A DNA stretch of 64,000 nucleotides from NCBI GenBank assembly GCA_045107005.1, contig JBGCFP010000021.1:25050-89049 (forward strand). Reading direction: 5' to 3'. The notes below the pieces were generated by a model. The model had not been told where the DNA came from, ran no database searches, and saw only the letters and a program-made list of their open reading frames with translations. Below are positions 25,160 through 34,800 of this stretch, in pieces; within the stretch, counting starts at the first letter, position 1; each line of letters opens with the position of its first letter. Source of the DNA: JBCCMA01 sp045107005. GTDB taxonomy: Bacteria > Pseudomonadota > Gammaproteobacteria > Steroidobacterales > JBCCMA01. The translations under genes were made by a program, and so were the position numbers.

Positions 25160-25893
25160 GCGAGCCGTCGTTTCAGGCGCTGACGAACCTTGTACTGATG
25201 GTAAATGATCAGAATCAGCCCGGTGATCAACGGCACCGACCAAAGAATGGGCGTGAGCGCGAGCGCCGGCACGTAGCGCACGGCGCCAAACGCGAAGAAT
25301 GCGGTGTAGACCGATATACCGGCGCCGACCAGCGCCTTGATGTGTTCGAGCTGCCAGTCCAGCGGCCCGGGCTTGCGGCGATAGAGAAAGTGCAGGTTCG
25401 TCGCAACGGTGGCAAAACCCACCATCGAAATGCCCATCATCAGCGGCTGTTCGATGCGATAGCCTTGCCACAAACAATTGGCCGAAGCGATCGTCAAAAT
25501 GGCCTGCAGGGCCAGGTTATCCCAGCTTCGATGCCGCGCGTGTTGGCGTTTGTGCAGAATGCACAGGCGACCGTACCAGGCAAGGTTGACCGTCAATATG
25601 GCCAGATACAGCATCATCCAGCCAAAAATGCCGCGAATGATGTCGGCGGAGCCAAAGTCCGGGTGGGTCATCAAATGCGGGTGCGTGGCCACGGGCGCCG
25701 CGATGGTTGAGCTGCTGATGCCTACCGCTACCGTGCCGGTGATCAGCATGAGCCAGACGAATCGCGTGCCCCACACTCTGTGAGATGCGCCGCCTTTGCG
25801 CGCAACGATGGGCACCCAGAAGATGACCAGACCTAATGCCCCGGTCACGATGTGTACGGAGACCAAACTGTGGAAAATCTGAACGCTGGTCAT
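25156..25893 (-). CDS. DUF2306-like multi-pass membrane protein
   Basis: The protein has 245 residues and six to seven hydrophobic helices. The start HSLVSVHIVTGALGLVIFWV, followed by KGGASHRVWGTRFVW, resembles DUF2306-type proteins, and conserved-looking histidines lie near helix ends. No function is known to me. The stop overlaps the crtD-like start (ATGA), so it is in the same transcript, and the 34-base gap to the P450 gene is divergent. A role in carotenoid modification or membrane placement is inference from coupling. Confidence 0.65.
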   Translation of the reverse strand: MTSVQIFHSLVSVHIVTGALGLVIFWVPIVARKGGASHRVWGTRFVWLMLITGTVAVGISSSTIAAPVATHPHLMTHPDFGSADIIRGIFGWMMLYLAILTVNLAWYGRLCILHKRQHARHRSWDNLALQAILTIASANCLWQGYRIEQPLMMGISMVGFATVATNLHFLYRRKPGPLDWQLEHIKALVGAGISVYTAFFAFGAVRYVPALALTPILWSVPLITGLILIIYHQYKVRQRLKRRLA

Positions 25894-25927
25894 GCAATCA
25901 TTATGTTCTAATGGCGGGACGCTTTAA

Positions 25928-27301
25928 ATGATATCCCGCTCCATCGTGTACGTTCCACCTCGTCCTCAACCTCTGTGGCCCATCGCTGCTCTGCTGCGCA
26001 CAATGTGGCGTGGCGGCGGTGATCTGCTGAGCCTGCTGCCAGCGGCGGCTTATCGGATGGAAATCGGCAAGCTCGGCTACTCGCGGCGTACCATTCTGCT
26101 GATCAACAAGCCGGACGTGTGTCGCACGATTCTGACCGATCCGACCGGCATTTATCCCAAGAATGATCTGATGGTCGGCGCACTGGCGCCGCTGGTGGGC
26201 GATTCGATTTTCGTTTCCAGTGGCGATCTGTGGCGCCGTCAGCGCGACATGGTCGACCCGGCGTTCTCGCACATGCGCATTAATACCGCGTTTGCGTCCA
26301 TGACCGCCGCGGTGGATGACTACGAGGCGCGTTTGGATCGCGAGGGGGGTGATCCGCGCTCGCTGGATCTGGCAATGAGCGAGCTGACCGCTGACGTGAT
26401 TTGCCGTACGGTGTTTTCGACCCAACTCGCGTCGAGCACCGCGCGGGAAGTGTTTGATGCGTTCACCATTTTCGAGCGCGAAGTGGCCCAGGTTGAGCTG
26501 CGCCGCCTGATCTTTGAGCCGGCGTTCACGCCCGTGCCGCAGCCCGCGCCGGTGCTTGAGGCCTGCGAGCGCATTCGTCGCCACTTGGGCGAGCTGGTGG
26601 ATCAGCATGGCTCTGGCGCGTCGTGCCCGCATGAGGACATTGCTCGCGCGGTGATGGAGGCGCGCGATCAAAACACCGGTGCGCCGTTCTCACGCAAAGA
26701 GCTAATTGATCAGCTGGGCGTTTTCTTCCTGGCCGGTCATGAGACCACGGCAAGTGTGTTGACGTGGGCGTTCTTTATTCTTTCCACGCAGCCGCCGATT
26801 CTGGAGCGAATTCGCGCCGAAGTGGCCGAGACCGTTGGTGATGCGCCCATCGAATTCGAGCACATCAAGCGCCTGAGTTTCACGCGCAACGTGTTTCGCG
26901 AAACGCTTCGGCTGTATCCGCCGATCACGTTTATTCCACGGCTGGCGGCACAAGACACGAAGATTGGTCGCTACAAGGTCAAGCGCGGCGCCATGATCAT
27001 GATTTCACCGTGGACAATCCATCGGCATCACGATCTGTGGATCAAGCCCCACGCGTTCGACCCGGACCGTTTCTCCAAGGAGCGGCAGGGTGAACTGGTG
27101 CCCGGCGCGTACCTGCCCTTTGGCGTCGGACCACGAGTCTGTGTTGGCAAAGCCTTCGCCACGATTGAAGCGACGCTCATTTTGGCGCGGCTCGCCCGTC
27201 GCTACGATTTTTCTGTGCTCGACGCGTCGAAAGTCCGACCGATTGCGCGTCTGACTACGCGTCCGGCGGAGCAGATCATGTGCCGGTTTACGCGGCGCTA
27301 A
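25928..27301 (+). CDS. Cytochrome P450
   Basis: This 457-residue P450 has all core motifs: I-helix AGHETT (269-274), K-helix ETLR (325-328), and the heme loop PFGVGPRVCVGKAF with heme-ligand Cys405. There is no N-terminal membrane anchor, as in bacterial class I enzymes, so it needs separate redox partners, none of which is nearby. It lies head to head with the membrane protein gene, and tail to tail with the ATP-grasp gene. Hydroxylation of a carotenoid, fatty acid or terpenoid is possible; the substrate is unknown. Confidence 0.93.
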   Translation: MISRSIVYVPPRPQPLWPIAALLRTMWRGGGDLLSLLPAAAYRMEIGKLGYSRRTILLINKPDVCRTILTDPTGIYPKNDLMVGALAPLVGDSIFVSSGDLWRRQRDMVDPAFSHMRINTAFASMTAAVDDYEARLDREGGDPRSLDLAMSELTADVICRTVFSTQLASSTAREVFDAFTIFEREVAQVELRRLIFEPAFTPVPQPAPVLEACERIRRHLGELVDQHGSGASCPHEDIARAVMEARDQNTGAPFSRKELIDQLGVFFLAGHETTASVLTWAFFILSTQPPILERIRAEVAETVGDAPIEFEHIKRLSFTRNVFRETLRLYPPITFIPRLAAQDTKIGRYKVKRGAMIMISPWTIHRHHDLWIKPHAFDPDRFSKERQGELVPGAYLPFGVGPRVCVGKAFATIEATLILARLARRYDFSVLDASKVRPIARLTTRPAEQIMCRFTRR

Positions 27302-28425
27302 TCGGTGCCCTGCCACGCGATGTCGTGAGTGGCCGCTTCGCCAAAACTGCGGCCCTGGAATATCGTCTGGCGCAGGATGGGCCATGACGCCGGCGTCATC
27401 ATGAAAAAGGGCAGCGGGTCGGTGCGGTCGAATACCACATCGTTGGCATTCCACAGCGTGCGGAAGTGACGTGCGAACTCGCTTGGTTCGAAAAAATATT
27501 TGTACGTCTCGGTCAGTGCCGGATAGAACTGCCCGAAGTGCTCCTGCTCGCGAAACCGGATGTCGTCGGTCGCGTCAGGATTAAGAACAGCGCAGGCCAG
27601 GTCGTCGGCGCGCAAGAAATGGATGCCGCTGGTCACACGCGGGTTGCACTCGATTGCCCACGCGGTGCCGTCGTCATCGACGATGAAATCGAATGACATG
27701 AAGCCGCTTAGCGACTGACGTTCGATAAACTCACGCACCCAGTTTTCAACGGCAGGCAGCTCGCGTACGCGACGAAAACATACGGCCACGGTGCCGGACA
27801 TCAGGGTGCCCTCATACATCGCCGTGACCCGAGTTCGGCCTTCGTGAGCGACCGAAAACGTGCTCACGTGACGGCCTCTAATAAACGTCTGCGCGATCCC
27901 ACCGGGCATCTTGGGAAGTGTGGTAAAGCGATCGAATTTCTCCACGCCAACGCCGGAGCAGCCGTGACTTGGCTTGACGATCACCGCACTGTTGCGTACG
28001 AGCAAACGCGCTTCATCGGTGTCGACCGGATAGGTCGGGGGCACGCTCAAGCCCAGTGCGCGCGCCGTGCGCGAGAAATGCAGCTTGTCGTGCAGCCGCA
28101 GGATGATGTCGCGATCCGGTGAATAGAAGCTTGCGCTGACGCGTTCGCGCACGTTCAGCGCGTGAATCGCTTCCTCGGACACCGGGATGACCAGATCGAC
28201 GTTCTCGCGCTCGATCGTGTTGCACAGAGCGTCAGCGTAGCCCTCAGGATCGACATTGGGCGCGGGGAGGGCGACACACAGATCGACACTGCGCGACGGA
28301 CGGCACACGTGCCAGCCGAACGGTTCGGCGACAATCACGCGTACGCCTGCGCGATGCAGACCACGCGTCAATTCCAGCGCTTTGGGCAGGCGCCCGAGTG
28401 TTAGCAGTGCAGTTTTGACAGTCAA
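27298..28425 (-). CDS. ATP-grasp family ligase, substrate unknown
   Basis: ATP-grasp enzyme of 375 residues from TTG 28425; the open frame extends to a GTG at 28497, but similarity begins around VKTALLTLGRLPKALEL. Features are the N-terminal pre-grasp domain, the ATP-binding loop VIVKPSHGCSGVGV, and the metal-binding strand FMSFDFIVDDDGTAWAIECNPR with the family Glu-x-Asn. ATP-grasp enzymes join a carboxylate to an amine or thiol through an acyl phosphate. The C-terminal 90 residues are not recognised. The stop overlaps that of the P450 gene by four bases, and the start codon is uncertain. Confidence 0.75.
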   Translation of the reverse strand: MTVKTALLTLGRLPKALELTRGLHRAGVRVIVAEPFGWHVCRPSRSVDLCVALPAPNVDPEGYADALCNTIERENVDLVIPVSEEAIHALNVRERVSASFYSPDRDIILRLHDKLHFSRTARALGLSVPPTYPVDTDEARLLVRNSAVIVKPSHGCSGVGVEKFDRFTTLPKMPGGIAQTFIRGRHVSTFSVAHEGRTRVTAMYEGTLMSGTVAVCFRRVRELPAVENWVREFIERQSLSGFMSFDFIVDDDGTAWAIECNPRVTSGIHFLRADDLACAVLNPDATDDIRFREQEHFGQFYPALTETYKYFFEPSEFARHFRTLWNANDVVFDRTDPLPFFMMTPASWPILRQTIFQGRSFGEAATHDIAWQGTD

Positions 28426-28497
28426 AGTCTTCGCAAACGGCGCCGTGCGCGACAAGTCCAGACCTCGAGTGTAGCGCGGACCTCGGTTCAAGCCCAC

Positions 28498-28526
28498 GAA
28501 AGAAGCCGCCCCGGGAGGGGGCGGCT
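28498..28526 (-). terminator. Intrinsic terminator of the fasciclin gene
   Basis: AGCCGCCCC (28504-28512) pairs with GGGGCGGCT (28518-28526), a nine-base-pair GC stem with a five-base loop, 25 bases after the fasciclin stop. On the minus strand it is followed by TTCTTTC, an interrupted T tract, so termination may be partial. Confidence 0.6.
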
Positions 28527-28551
28527 GCGCAAACGTCGCGTTGAGAACCGC

Positions 28552-29073
28552 TTACTCGGGGATAATTACCGAGTCGATGACGTGAATGACACCGTTGCTG
28601 GCTTTGATGTCCGTCTTGACGACGTTGGCACCATCAACCATCACGCCGCCGTCCTTGACCTTGATCGCAGCAGTCGCGCCGTTGACAGTGGTCGCTTCGG
28701 TCAGTTTGACCACGTCCTTCGCCATCACCTTTCCGGCCACTACGTGGTAGGTCAGAATGGCCGTCAGCTTGTCCTTGTTTTCCGGTTTCAGCAGATCTTC
28801 AACCGTGCCTTTGGGCAGCTTGGCGAACGCGTCGTCCGTGGGCGCGAAGACCGTGAACGGACCGTCGCCCTTGAGCGTGTCGACCAGGCCGGCTGCGGTC
28901 AGGGCTGCTGCCAGCGTATTGAACTGACCGGCGCCGACAGCGACGTCGATAATGTCCTTGTTCATTGCGTGCATTTCGCCTTTCTCATGGTGACCGGCGT
29001 TGGCGATCAGTGCGAACAAAGCGAGCGGAGCAAACAGCAAAGACTGGCGAGCGAGTTTGGTGAAGCGAGTCAT
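28552..29073 (-). CDS. Secreted fasciclin-domain protein
   Basis: A protein of 173 residues from ATG 29073, with AGAGGA nine bases upstream. The signal peptide spans about 1-26 (LLFAPLALFALIANAG). One FAS1 domain follows, with both family motifs: H1 GPFTVFAPTDDAFAKLP and H2 NGVIHVIDSVIIP. FAS1 proteins mediate adhesion or bind ligands outside the cytoplasm and are often stress-induced in marine bacteria. It is a single-gene unit with its own terminator, and its 186-base upstream region is shared with the divergent DUF1295 gene. Confidence 0.92.
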   Translation of the reverse strand: MTRFTKLARQSLLFAPLALFALIANAGHHEKGEMHAMNKDIIDVAVGAGQFNTLAAALTAAGLVDTLKGDGPFTVFAPTDDAFAKLPKGTVEDLLKPENKDKLTAILTYHVVAGKVMAKDVVKLTEATTVNGATAAIKVKDGGVMVDGANVVKTDIKASNGVIHVIDSVIIPE

Positions 29074-29259
29074 GGTCAAATCCTCTGTGTTAATCAAACT
29101 ATGAGGCAGGAGGGTACCCAGCACCAGGCTCGTGCGCGTGTCGACAGTGTATGGTTGTGTTTCAATTCGTATCGTGACCGTCGCGTTACATTCCGGTACA
29201 CGTTGCGAAACGTGGCCAAATAGACTGGCGGTCTTGTAGTTTTCTGGGCGCACTCAAAG

Positions 29260-30033
29260 ATGACGATCTGGCAATCCTGGTTTACCGGTCTTGGCGCGAT
29301 GTGCGTCGTCGCTGTTGCGGTTTGGCTTTTGAGTTTGATCAAGCGCGACGTGAGTATTGTCGACAGCATCTGGTCCTTATTCTTTGCCCTTGGCGCCGGT
29401 GTCTACGCACTGCACGCCGGCTTTGGTCCGCGCGCGACACTGGTATTGTTTCTGGTTTGCCTCTGGGCGCTACGGCTGTTTATCTACATTACCTGGCGCA
29501 ACTGGGGTGACGAGGAAGATCACCGCTATCAGGCGATGCGGAAAAAACGCGGCAAGTCCTTCGCGTGGCAGAGCGTCTACATTGTGTTTCTCCTCCAGGC
29601 GGCGATTGCGTGGGTGGTGTCGTTGCCGCTACTGGGCGCTGCGCACAGTACCACCCCCTTGGGTCTCCTTGATTGGATGGGGACGGGGATATTTGCCGTT
29701 GGACTGTATTTCGAGGCGGTGGGTGACTGGCAACTGGCGCGCTTCAAGGCCGATCCGGGTAACCGGGGCAAAGTGATGGACCGCGGCTTATGGCGGTACA
29801 CGCGGCATCCCAATTACTTCGGTGACTTCACCGTGTGGTGGGGTCTGTACGTCATTGCACTGGGCGCCGGCGCGTGGTGGGCGTTGCCCGGGCCGGTCAT
29901 CATGAGCTTCTTTTTGCTCAAAGTGTCCGGCGTTGCACTGCTGGAAAAAGACATCGGCGAGCGTCGTCCCAAGTACGCCGACTACATTGAGCGCACCAAC
30001 GCATTTTTTCCTGGGCCGCCGTCTGCGGCGTAA
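29260..30033 (+). CDS. DUF1295 membrane protein (steroid-reductase/ICMT-like)
   Basis: This 257-residue protein has about six membrane helices. It carries the family motifs DVSIVDSIWSLFF (about 30-42), DEEDHRYQAMR and, near the C-terminus, GLWRYTRHPNYFGDFTVWWG (about 176-195), the cofactor-binding region shared by DUF1295, 5-alpha-reductase and isoprenylcysteine methyltransferase-like proteins. An NADPH-dependent reduction of an isoprenoid or steroid-like double bond is plausible; no substrate is known. It ends five bases before the convergent VOC gene. Confidence 0.88.
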   Translation: MTIWQSWFTGLGAMCVVAVAVWLLSLIKRDVSIVDSIWSLFFALGAGVYALHAGFGPRATLVLFLVCLWALRLFIYITWRNWGDEEDHRYQAMRKKRGKSFAWQSVYIVFLLQAAIAWVVSLPLLGAAHSTTPLGLLDWMGTGIFAVGLYFEAVGDWQLARFKADPGNRGKVMDRGLWRYTRHPNYFGDFTVWWGLYVIALGAGAWWALPGPVIMSFFLLKVSGVALLEKDIGERRPKYADYIERTNAFFPGPPSAA

Positions 30034-30038
30034 AACGC

Positions 30039-30398
30039 CTACTCGGCAACTTCCTGCCAAACGGCGAGTTCATTGTCATTGGGGTCGGCGAAGTGGAAGC
30101 GTCGGCCGCCGGGAAAACTGAAGATGGCTTGCAGAATCGTGCCACCGCCGTTTTCCACTTTTGCCAACGTGGCTTCAAGATCGTCGGAGTAGAGGATGAC
30201 CAGCGCCGAGCCGCGATCGCAGCGAGCGTGCAGGTCGGCCTTGTAGAAGCCGCCGTCCATACCGCCGTCATGAAACGCCAGGTATTCGGGACCGTAGGAC
30301 TCGAACGTCCAGCCGAAGACTTTGCCGTAGAAGGCCTGCGCCGCTTCGAGATCACGAGCGGGTAGTTCGATGTAATGAATGCGTTCGTGGCGAGTCAC
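30039..30398 (-). CDS. VOC/glyoxalase-like domain protein
   Basis: A protein of 119 residues from GTG 30398. It has the beta-alpha-beta-beta-beta pattern of a VOC half-module pair: IHYIELPARDLEAAQAFYGKVFGWTFE, then GGTILQAIFSFPGGRRFHFADPNDNELAVWQ. Metal ligands may be the His in IHYIEL and the Glu in NELAVW. VOC proteins act as dioxygenases, isomerases or binding proteins; this small type has no assigned function. It lies 37 bases after tsaC on the same strand. Confidence 0.85.
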   Translation of the reverse strand: MTRHERIHYIELPARDLEAAQAFYGKVFGWTFESYGPEYLAFHDGGMDGGFYKADLHARCDRGSALVILYSDDLEATLAKVENGGGTILQAIFSFPGGRRFHFADPNDNELAVWQEVAE

Positions 30399-30435
30399 GG
30401 GAGTTGGTCCTCTTCGTGTGGCTTCGGGGCGGACA

Positions 30436-31002
30436 CTAAGCGCCGGGTCGCAGCACGCGGTCACTCAGCGCATCGCGAATTTCGCTCGGCCCGGGAGCCC
30501 CGCCTAGCGGTCCGCTGACAATCAGGTCCAGATCGGCGCCGAGCGCGCGCCGCACGGTTTGTGCGCAGCGTGCCGCTGGGCGCCCGCCGCGATTGGCGCT
30601 GGTCGACACGATGGGATGACCGAGCGTTTTGCACAGCAGCTGTGAAAAAGGGTGGTCAGTGACCCGGACCGCGAGCGTGTCGCGACCGCCGGTCAGCAGT
30701 GGGTTCAGATGCGCAGCCGCCGGCACAATGAAGGTCGTGTGCCCGGGCCAGTGCGCGCCCAGTCGATCGAGCGTTTTTCCGTCGAGATCGGCGCAGTACG
30801 GGGCAGCGGCGGACCAGTCGTGCGCGAGCAAAATGAGTCCTTTGTCCGCCTCGCGGCGCTTGATCGCGAGTATCCGGCGAATGGCCGTGTCACACAGAGG
30901 ATCGCAGGCCAGGCCAAACACGCCCTCGGTCGGGTGCGCAATGACACCGCCGCGCGCCACGACGCGCGCTGCGCGCCACGCGATAAAGCGGGCGCTGCTC
31001 AT
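30436..31002 (-). CDS. tsaC: Threonylcarbamoyl-AMP synthase (TsaC/YrdC)
   Basis: The protein is 188 residues with the Sua5/YrdC fold: GGVIAHPTEGVFGLACDP (about 18-35), KRREADKGLILLAHDW and STSANRGGRPAARCA. It makes threonylcarbamoyl-AMP from threonine, bicarbonate and ATP for the t6A modification of ANN-decoding tRNAs. The length fits the short TsaC class without the Sua5 extension. In many gammaproteobacteria this gene is next to topA or dprA; here topA lies over 5 kb away, with the caspase gene between. Confidence 0.93.
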   Translation of the reverse strand: MSSARFIAWRAARVVARGGVIAHPTEGVFGLACDPLCDTAIRRILAIKRREADKGLILLAHDWSAAAPYCADLDGKTLDRLGAHWPGHTTFIVPAAAHLNPLLTGGRDTLAVRVTDHPFSQLLCKTLGHPIVSTSANRGGRPAARCAQTVRRALGADLDLIVSGPLGGAPGPSEIRDALSDRVLRPGA

Positions 31003-31078
31003 GAAAGACCGACATAGTTCGACATCAGGGCAAGATTATCTCAGGATTAGCGTCCGTTCACATCCGGAGCCCGCTGCG

Positions 31079-31396
31079 ATGGACCCGATAGCCCGTACGC
31101 CGAAACCGCCTTACTACGTCACTATTTTTACTTCGTTGCGCACCAACGGCGACAACGGCTACGACGATATGGCCGAGACCATGGCGCGCTTGTCCGCTGA
31201 GCAGGACGGGTTCCTGGGTATGGAGTCAGCTCGGGATGGCGTTGGCCTGACGCTGTGTTACTGGCGCGATCTCGAGTGCATCGAGCGTTGGCGCCAGCAC
31301 TCCGTGCACGCCGAAGCTCAACGCCTGGGTCGGGAGCAGTGGTACACACAGTACCGGGTTCGGATCGCCAAAGTGGAGCGTGAATACGGTGGCTAG
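31079..31396 (+). CDS. Antibiotic-biosynthesis-monooxygenase-like (ABM) protein
   Basis: A protein of 105 residues from ATG 31079. The ferredoxin-like ABM fold is suggested by YYVTIFTSLR, MAETMARLSAEQDGFLGMES and LCYWRDLECIERWRQHSVH. Members are small dimeric heme-degrading or cofactor-less monooxygenases, or have no known activity. It is divergent from tsaC, and its end overlaps the next gene by 17 bases, so the two are co-transcribed. Confidence 0.82.
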   Translation: MDPIARTPKPPYYVTIFTSLRTNGDNGYDDMAETMARLSAEQDGFLGMESARDGVGLTLCYWRDLECIERWRQHSVHAEAQRLGREQWYTQYRVRIAKVEREYGG

Positions 31397-31850
31397 CGCA
31401 CGACCAAAAGTGCCACCGCCGCTGATCGGCATCGCGATCGCCGTGGCAATGTGGGTCGTCGCTCAACTGGCCCCGGTGCCGTCGTTGGTGTTGCCGTTCA
31501 GAGGAGTGGTGGCCGGGCTGTTTGCCGGGTTCGGGTTTTTCATCGACGCGGTGTCCGTGTTGGCCTTTTTCAGTGCGCGCACGACCATTAACCCGCTCGC
31601 GCCCCAGCGCACCGAGAGGCTCGTGACCGTGGGCATGTTTCGCTACTCGCGCAATCCGATGTATCTGGGCATGCTGTTGATGCTGTGTGGCTGGGCTCTA
31701 TGGCTGGCGCAGCCGCTCAATGTGGTTTTCCCGGCTTTGTTTGTCTGGATCATCAACCGCAGTCAGATCCGCCCGGAGGAGCTAGTGCTTGCCGAAAAAT
31801 TCGGCGACGACTATCAACAGTACTGTCAGGCGGTGCGGCGCTGGGTCTAG
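31380..31850 (+). CDS. Isoprenylcysteine methyltransferase-like membrane protein
   Basis: This 156-residue protein from GTG 31380 has four hydrophobic helices. The C-terminal signature FRYSRNPMYLGMLLMLCGWAL and the Glu-containing RPEELVLAEKFGDDYQQY are typical of the PEMT/ICMT-like phospholipid and isoprenylcysteine methyltransferase family. A SAM-dependent methylation at the membrane is expected; the substrate is unknown. The start overlaps the ABM gene. It is convergent with the caspase gene, 28 bases away. Confidence 0.85.
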   Translation: MNTVASARPKVPPPLIGIAIAVAMWVVAQLAPVPSLVLPFRGVVAGLFAGFGFFIDAVSVLAFFSARTTINPLAPQRTERLVTVGMFRYSRNPMYLGMLLMLCGWALWLAQPLNVVFPALFVWIINRSQIRPEELVLAEKFGDDYQQYCQAVRRWV

Positions 31851-31878
31851 AGCGATAAACGGCTGACCGTATTGCTGG

Positions 31879-34800
31879 TCAATAGGCCAGATCAATACCC
31901 AGATCGAGCATGCACTGATCGTAAGCGGCTCGAGCAACCGTCAGTGATTCCCCAAAAAACTGTTCGCGCTGTTGCGCCGTCAGACACAAGTAGCCACCCC
32001 CTTCCAGGGACGTGTTCAGAGCGCTAAAACGAATTGGCCAGCGCTGAACATCGGCGTCGCCCAGCTGCGTGAACAGATGGTTTCCGTCGGCGGAGAAAAA
32101 CGCGCGCGGCTGGCGCGACGGCGTGTCGTCAGGCAGGCCTGGCCCGCATATGGGCGGACTGTCTTTGCCCTGTGTGCGTACGATGATCGGATCGCCGCTG
32201 CCGTCAGTGTTCCAAACGTAAGCATCGCCGTAGCAGTCGATTGTTACCAGGCTCTGGCCATCCGAACTGAATGCGGCGTGGCGCACGAAGTCCTGACCTT
32301 TGAGCACGCGCCACGGTTGGGCTACCGAAGACGTCGCGTACAGCTTTGGATCATCGTGGAAGATGTTGGGATTCATGCGGTCGGCCGCAATGAGCAGTTG
32401 CTCGCCATCGGGGCTGAACGCAGCGTGGCGAAACAACTGTCCGCTGATGCGCTGCGTCGTGGCTTCCTCGGTTGAGCGCAAGTTGAACAACAGCGAAGAG
32501 AAAAAGCCTCCGTCATCAATGACCGCCAGCAAGTACTGGCCATCGATATTGGTGACGACCTCAAAGGTGTCCGGCCAACTCATGTTCGACATTTTTGCAA
32601 CGGCCTCGAGAGAACGGCCGGAGATCAAATCGGCCAGACGCACGTGCGTCTCAGTAACGCTCGACTCCTCAAAGCGATCCCAATACGGGGCGCAGGTTGT
32701 GGCGCCTCCTGGCGACGAACCGTCCATGGGCTCGTCGATGTGTGCGACGCGAAAGCCGACTAACTGACCCGCCGCGGTCAGCGTTGCCCTGTCGATGGCA
32801 TCCATTGCCGCCAGGACCGCACCGGATGCGATAGCGCGAACTTCAACGCGTCCGTTTGCGCCGCGCAACAACAGCTGTTCGCCGACCACCTGCGCGGAAC
32901 AAATTGGTGTCCCAAGCGAGAACTCACGTGCATTGGCACCGTCGTCGCTCGTCACGTTCACGGTGTTGCCGTACGGCTCGGTGGACGCCAGCCGGAAGCT
33001 CTGGCTGACGGCAGCGGAAGCTGTGGTGTCGGGTTCCGTAGCCGCGGCCGTCATGACCGGCCAGGCCTGGATAAATTGAGTGGCGCTGAAACCCAGCAGC
33101 CACAGTCCATCGTGCTCGAACGATCCGGGCCACAGTACGATCCGCACTCGGTCGAGACTGGCGTCGTCCGGCCGCGCCACGCGATGACCTGTGCCGGACT
33201 GATCGGTGCGCCACAGATAGGCCTCGCCCGCGCACACCGCGCCAATAATCTGCTCGCCCGGGGAGATGGTCACGGACGCAACACGGTTGCCGCAGCGGCC
33301 GGTCCAGATCGGATTGTCCGGTCCATCGGCCTGCCATGCGGCGAGCTCGCCTTTGTCGTTGGCGGCGACCACCAGCCCCGTGCGCTCACCAATCGCGACG
33401 TGCGTCACCGCTGAACTCAAAGCGCGTGTTGCACGCAAACGACGCGATGCGATATCCCAGACTTGCACCTGCCCGTCGAGCGTACCGGTCACGGCGTTAT
33501 GCGCCGTTCTATCCAGCGCCACACTGATGATGCCCGACGATTGCGCACCCAGTTGCTCTGAACTGGCAACACCATTAGCGTCGAGACGTAGCAGGCGGGC
33601 TCTACCATCCTGTGCCACCAACACCGCCGATCCGGTTGCGTCGGCCGCGACATCGGTAACGCCTTGCTTCATGTCCAGACGCGGCGTTTCTTTCTGTCCG
33701 TCGGGCCAGTAGGCGAGTCCGCCGCCCTGCAAACGCGCCGCCACCGAGCGTTGATTATCTAAATAATGGGTCTTGTGGAGTCGCGTCGTCGCGCGGTCTT
33801 CCCAGGCGCCGCGGTCCGTGTCGTCGTCCGGTTGCAGCGGGAGAAAATCACGCGGTTCGTTGGCCCAGCTGTTCCACACAAACAGCTGGCGGTTGCGCGT
33901 GTCGTACCGGAGCGTTTGCACCGCGATGTAATTGGACCCGACATCGCGACGCACATCGTAGCCCCCCCAGTTTGCTTCCACACTCGGCGCACGGCCAAGC
34001 ATGTCGGTAATGGCTGTGCGCGCAATCTCGGCTGCGCGCGCTGGAGGCGGCAATCCGCGGGCGCTGATTTCATGCATCAGGCGTGCGCGCACGAATGGAT
34101 TGGATTGTGCCTGCGCGTTCGCTTGCAGCGCGCTCGCGGTGGCACGATCGCGCTGCTGTTCGGCGATGGCCTGTTGCTCGACGGCGGCTTGGCGTTGGAT
34201 CAGGGCAACAATCGCAGCGCCGGCAATAACAGCGACAGTCAGAACCGCACCGGCGACCAACCGACGAAAACGTGACTGGCGCACTGCGACGCTGGTCAGC
34301 ACAAACTCACGCTCCAGCAGATTAAATTGATCAAGTTCGCTGCGCGCTTGCGCGAGCCGTGGGTCGTCGTGCCAGGTGGTCCCGCGAGCGCGCTGACTGG
34401 CGTGCCAATCGCTTGCCCCGCGCCAGGTTGCGCGCACCAGCGTCTGCGGGCCGGCATCGCTGAGCCACTGCTGCAGTCTCTCCCACGCGACGATCAGCGC
34501 GTCGTGGGCTGGTTCGAGCGTATCGGCCTCAGCGACCAGCAGGCGCGCCTGAACGTATTGGTCAACCAGTGAGTCCACCTGCCGCTGTGTATCCGAGTCC
34601 GGTGCGTCGAAATTGAGTTCGGCTCGCGTTACGCGTCGACGGCTCAGGCGTGCGCCGTCTTGCGCGGTCATGCGCAAAAACAGCCGTCGAATGGTGGTTT
34701 GTTCTGCGTCGGATCGACCCTTGTACAGCTCGTTGGCGCGGCGGTGCAGCGCGCCGACAACGCCGCCGCTGGCGGCATAATCGGCGTCGGTCAGCGCCCG

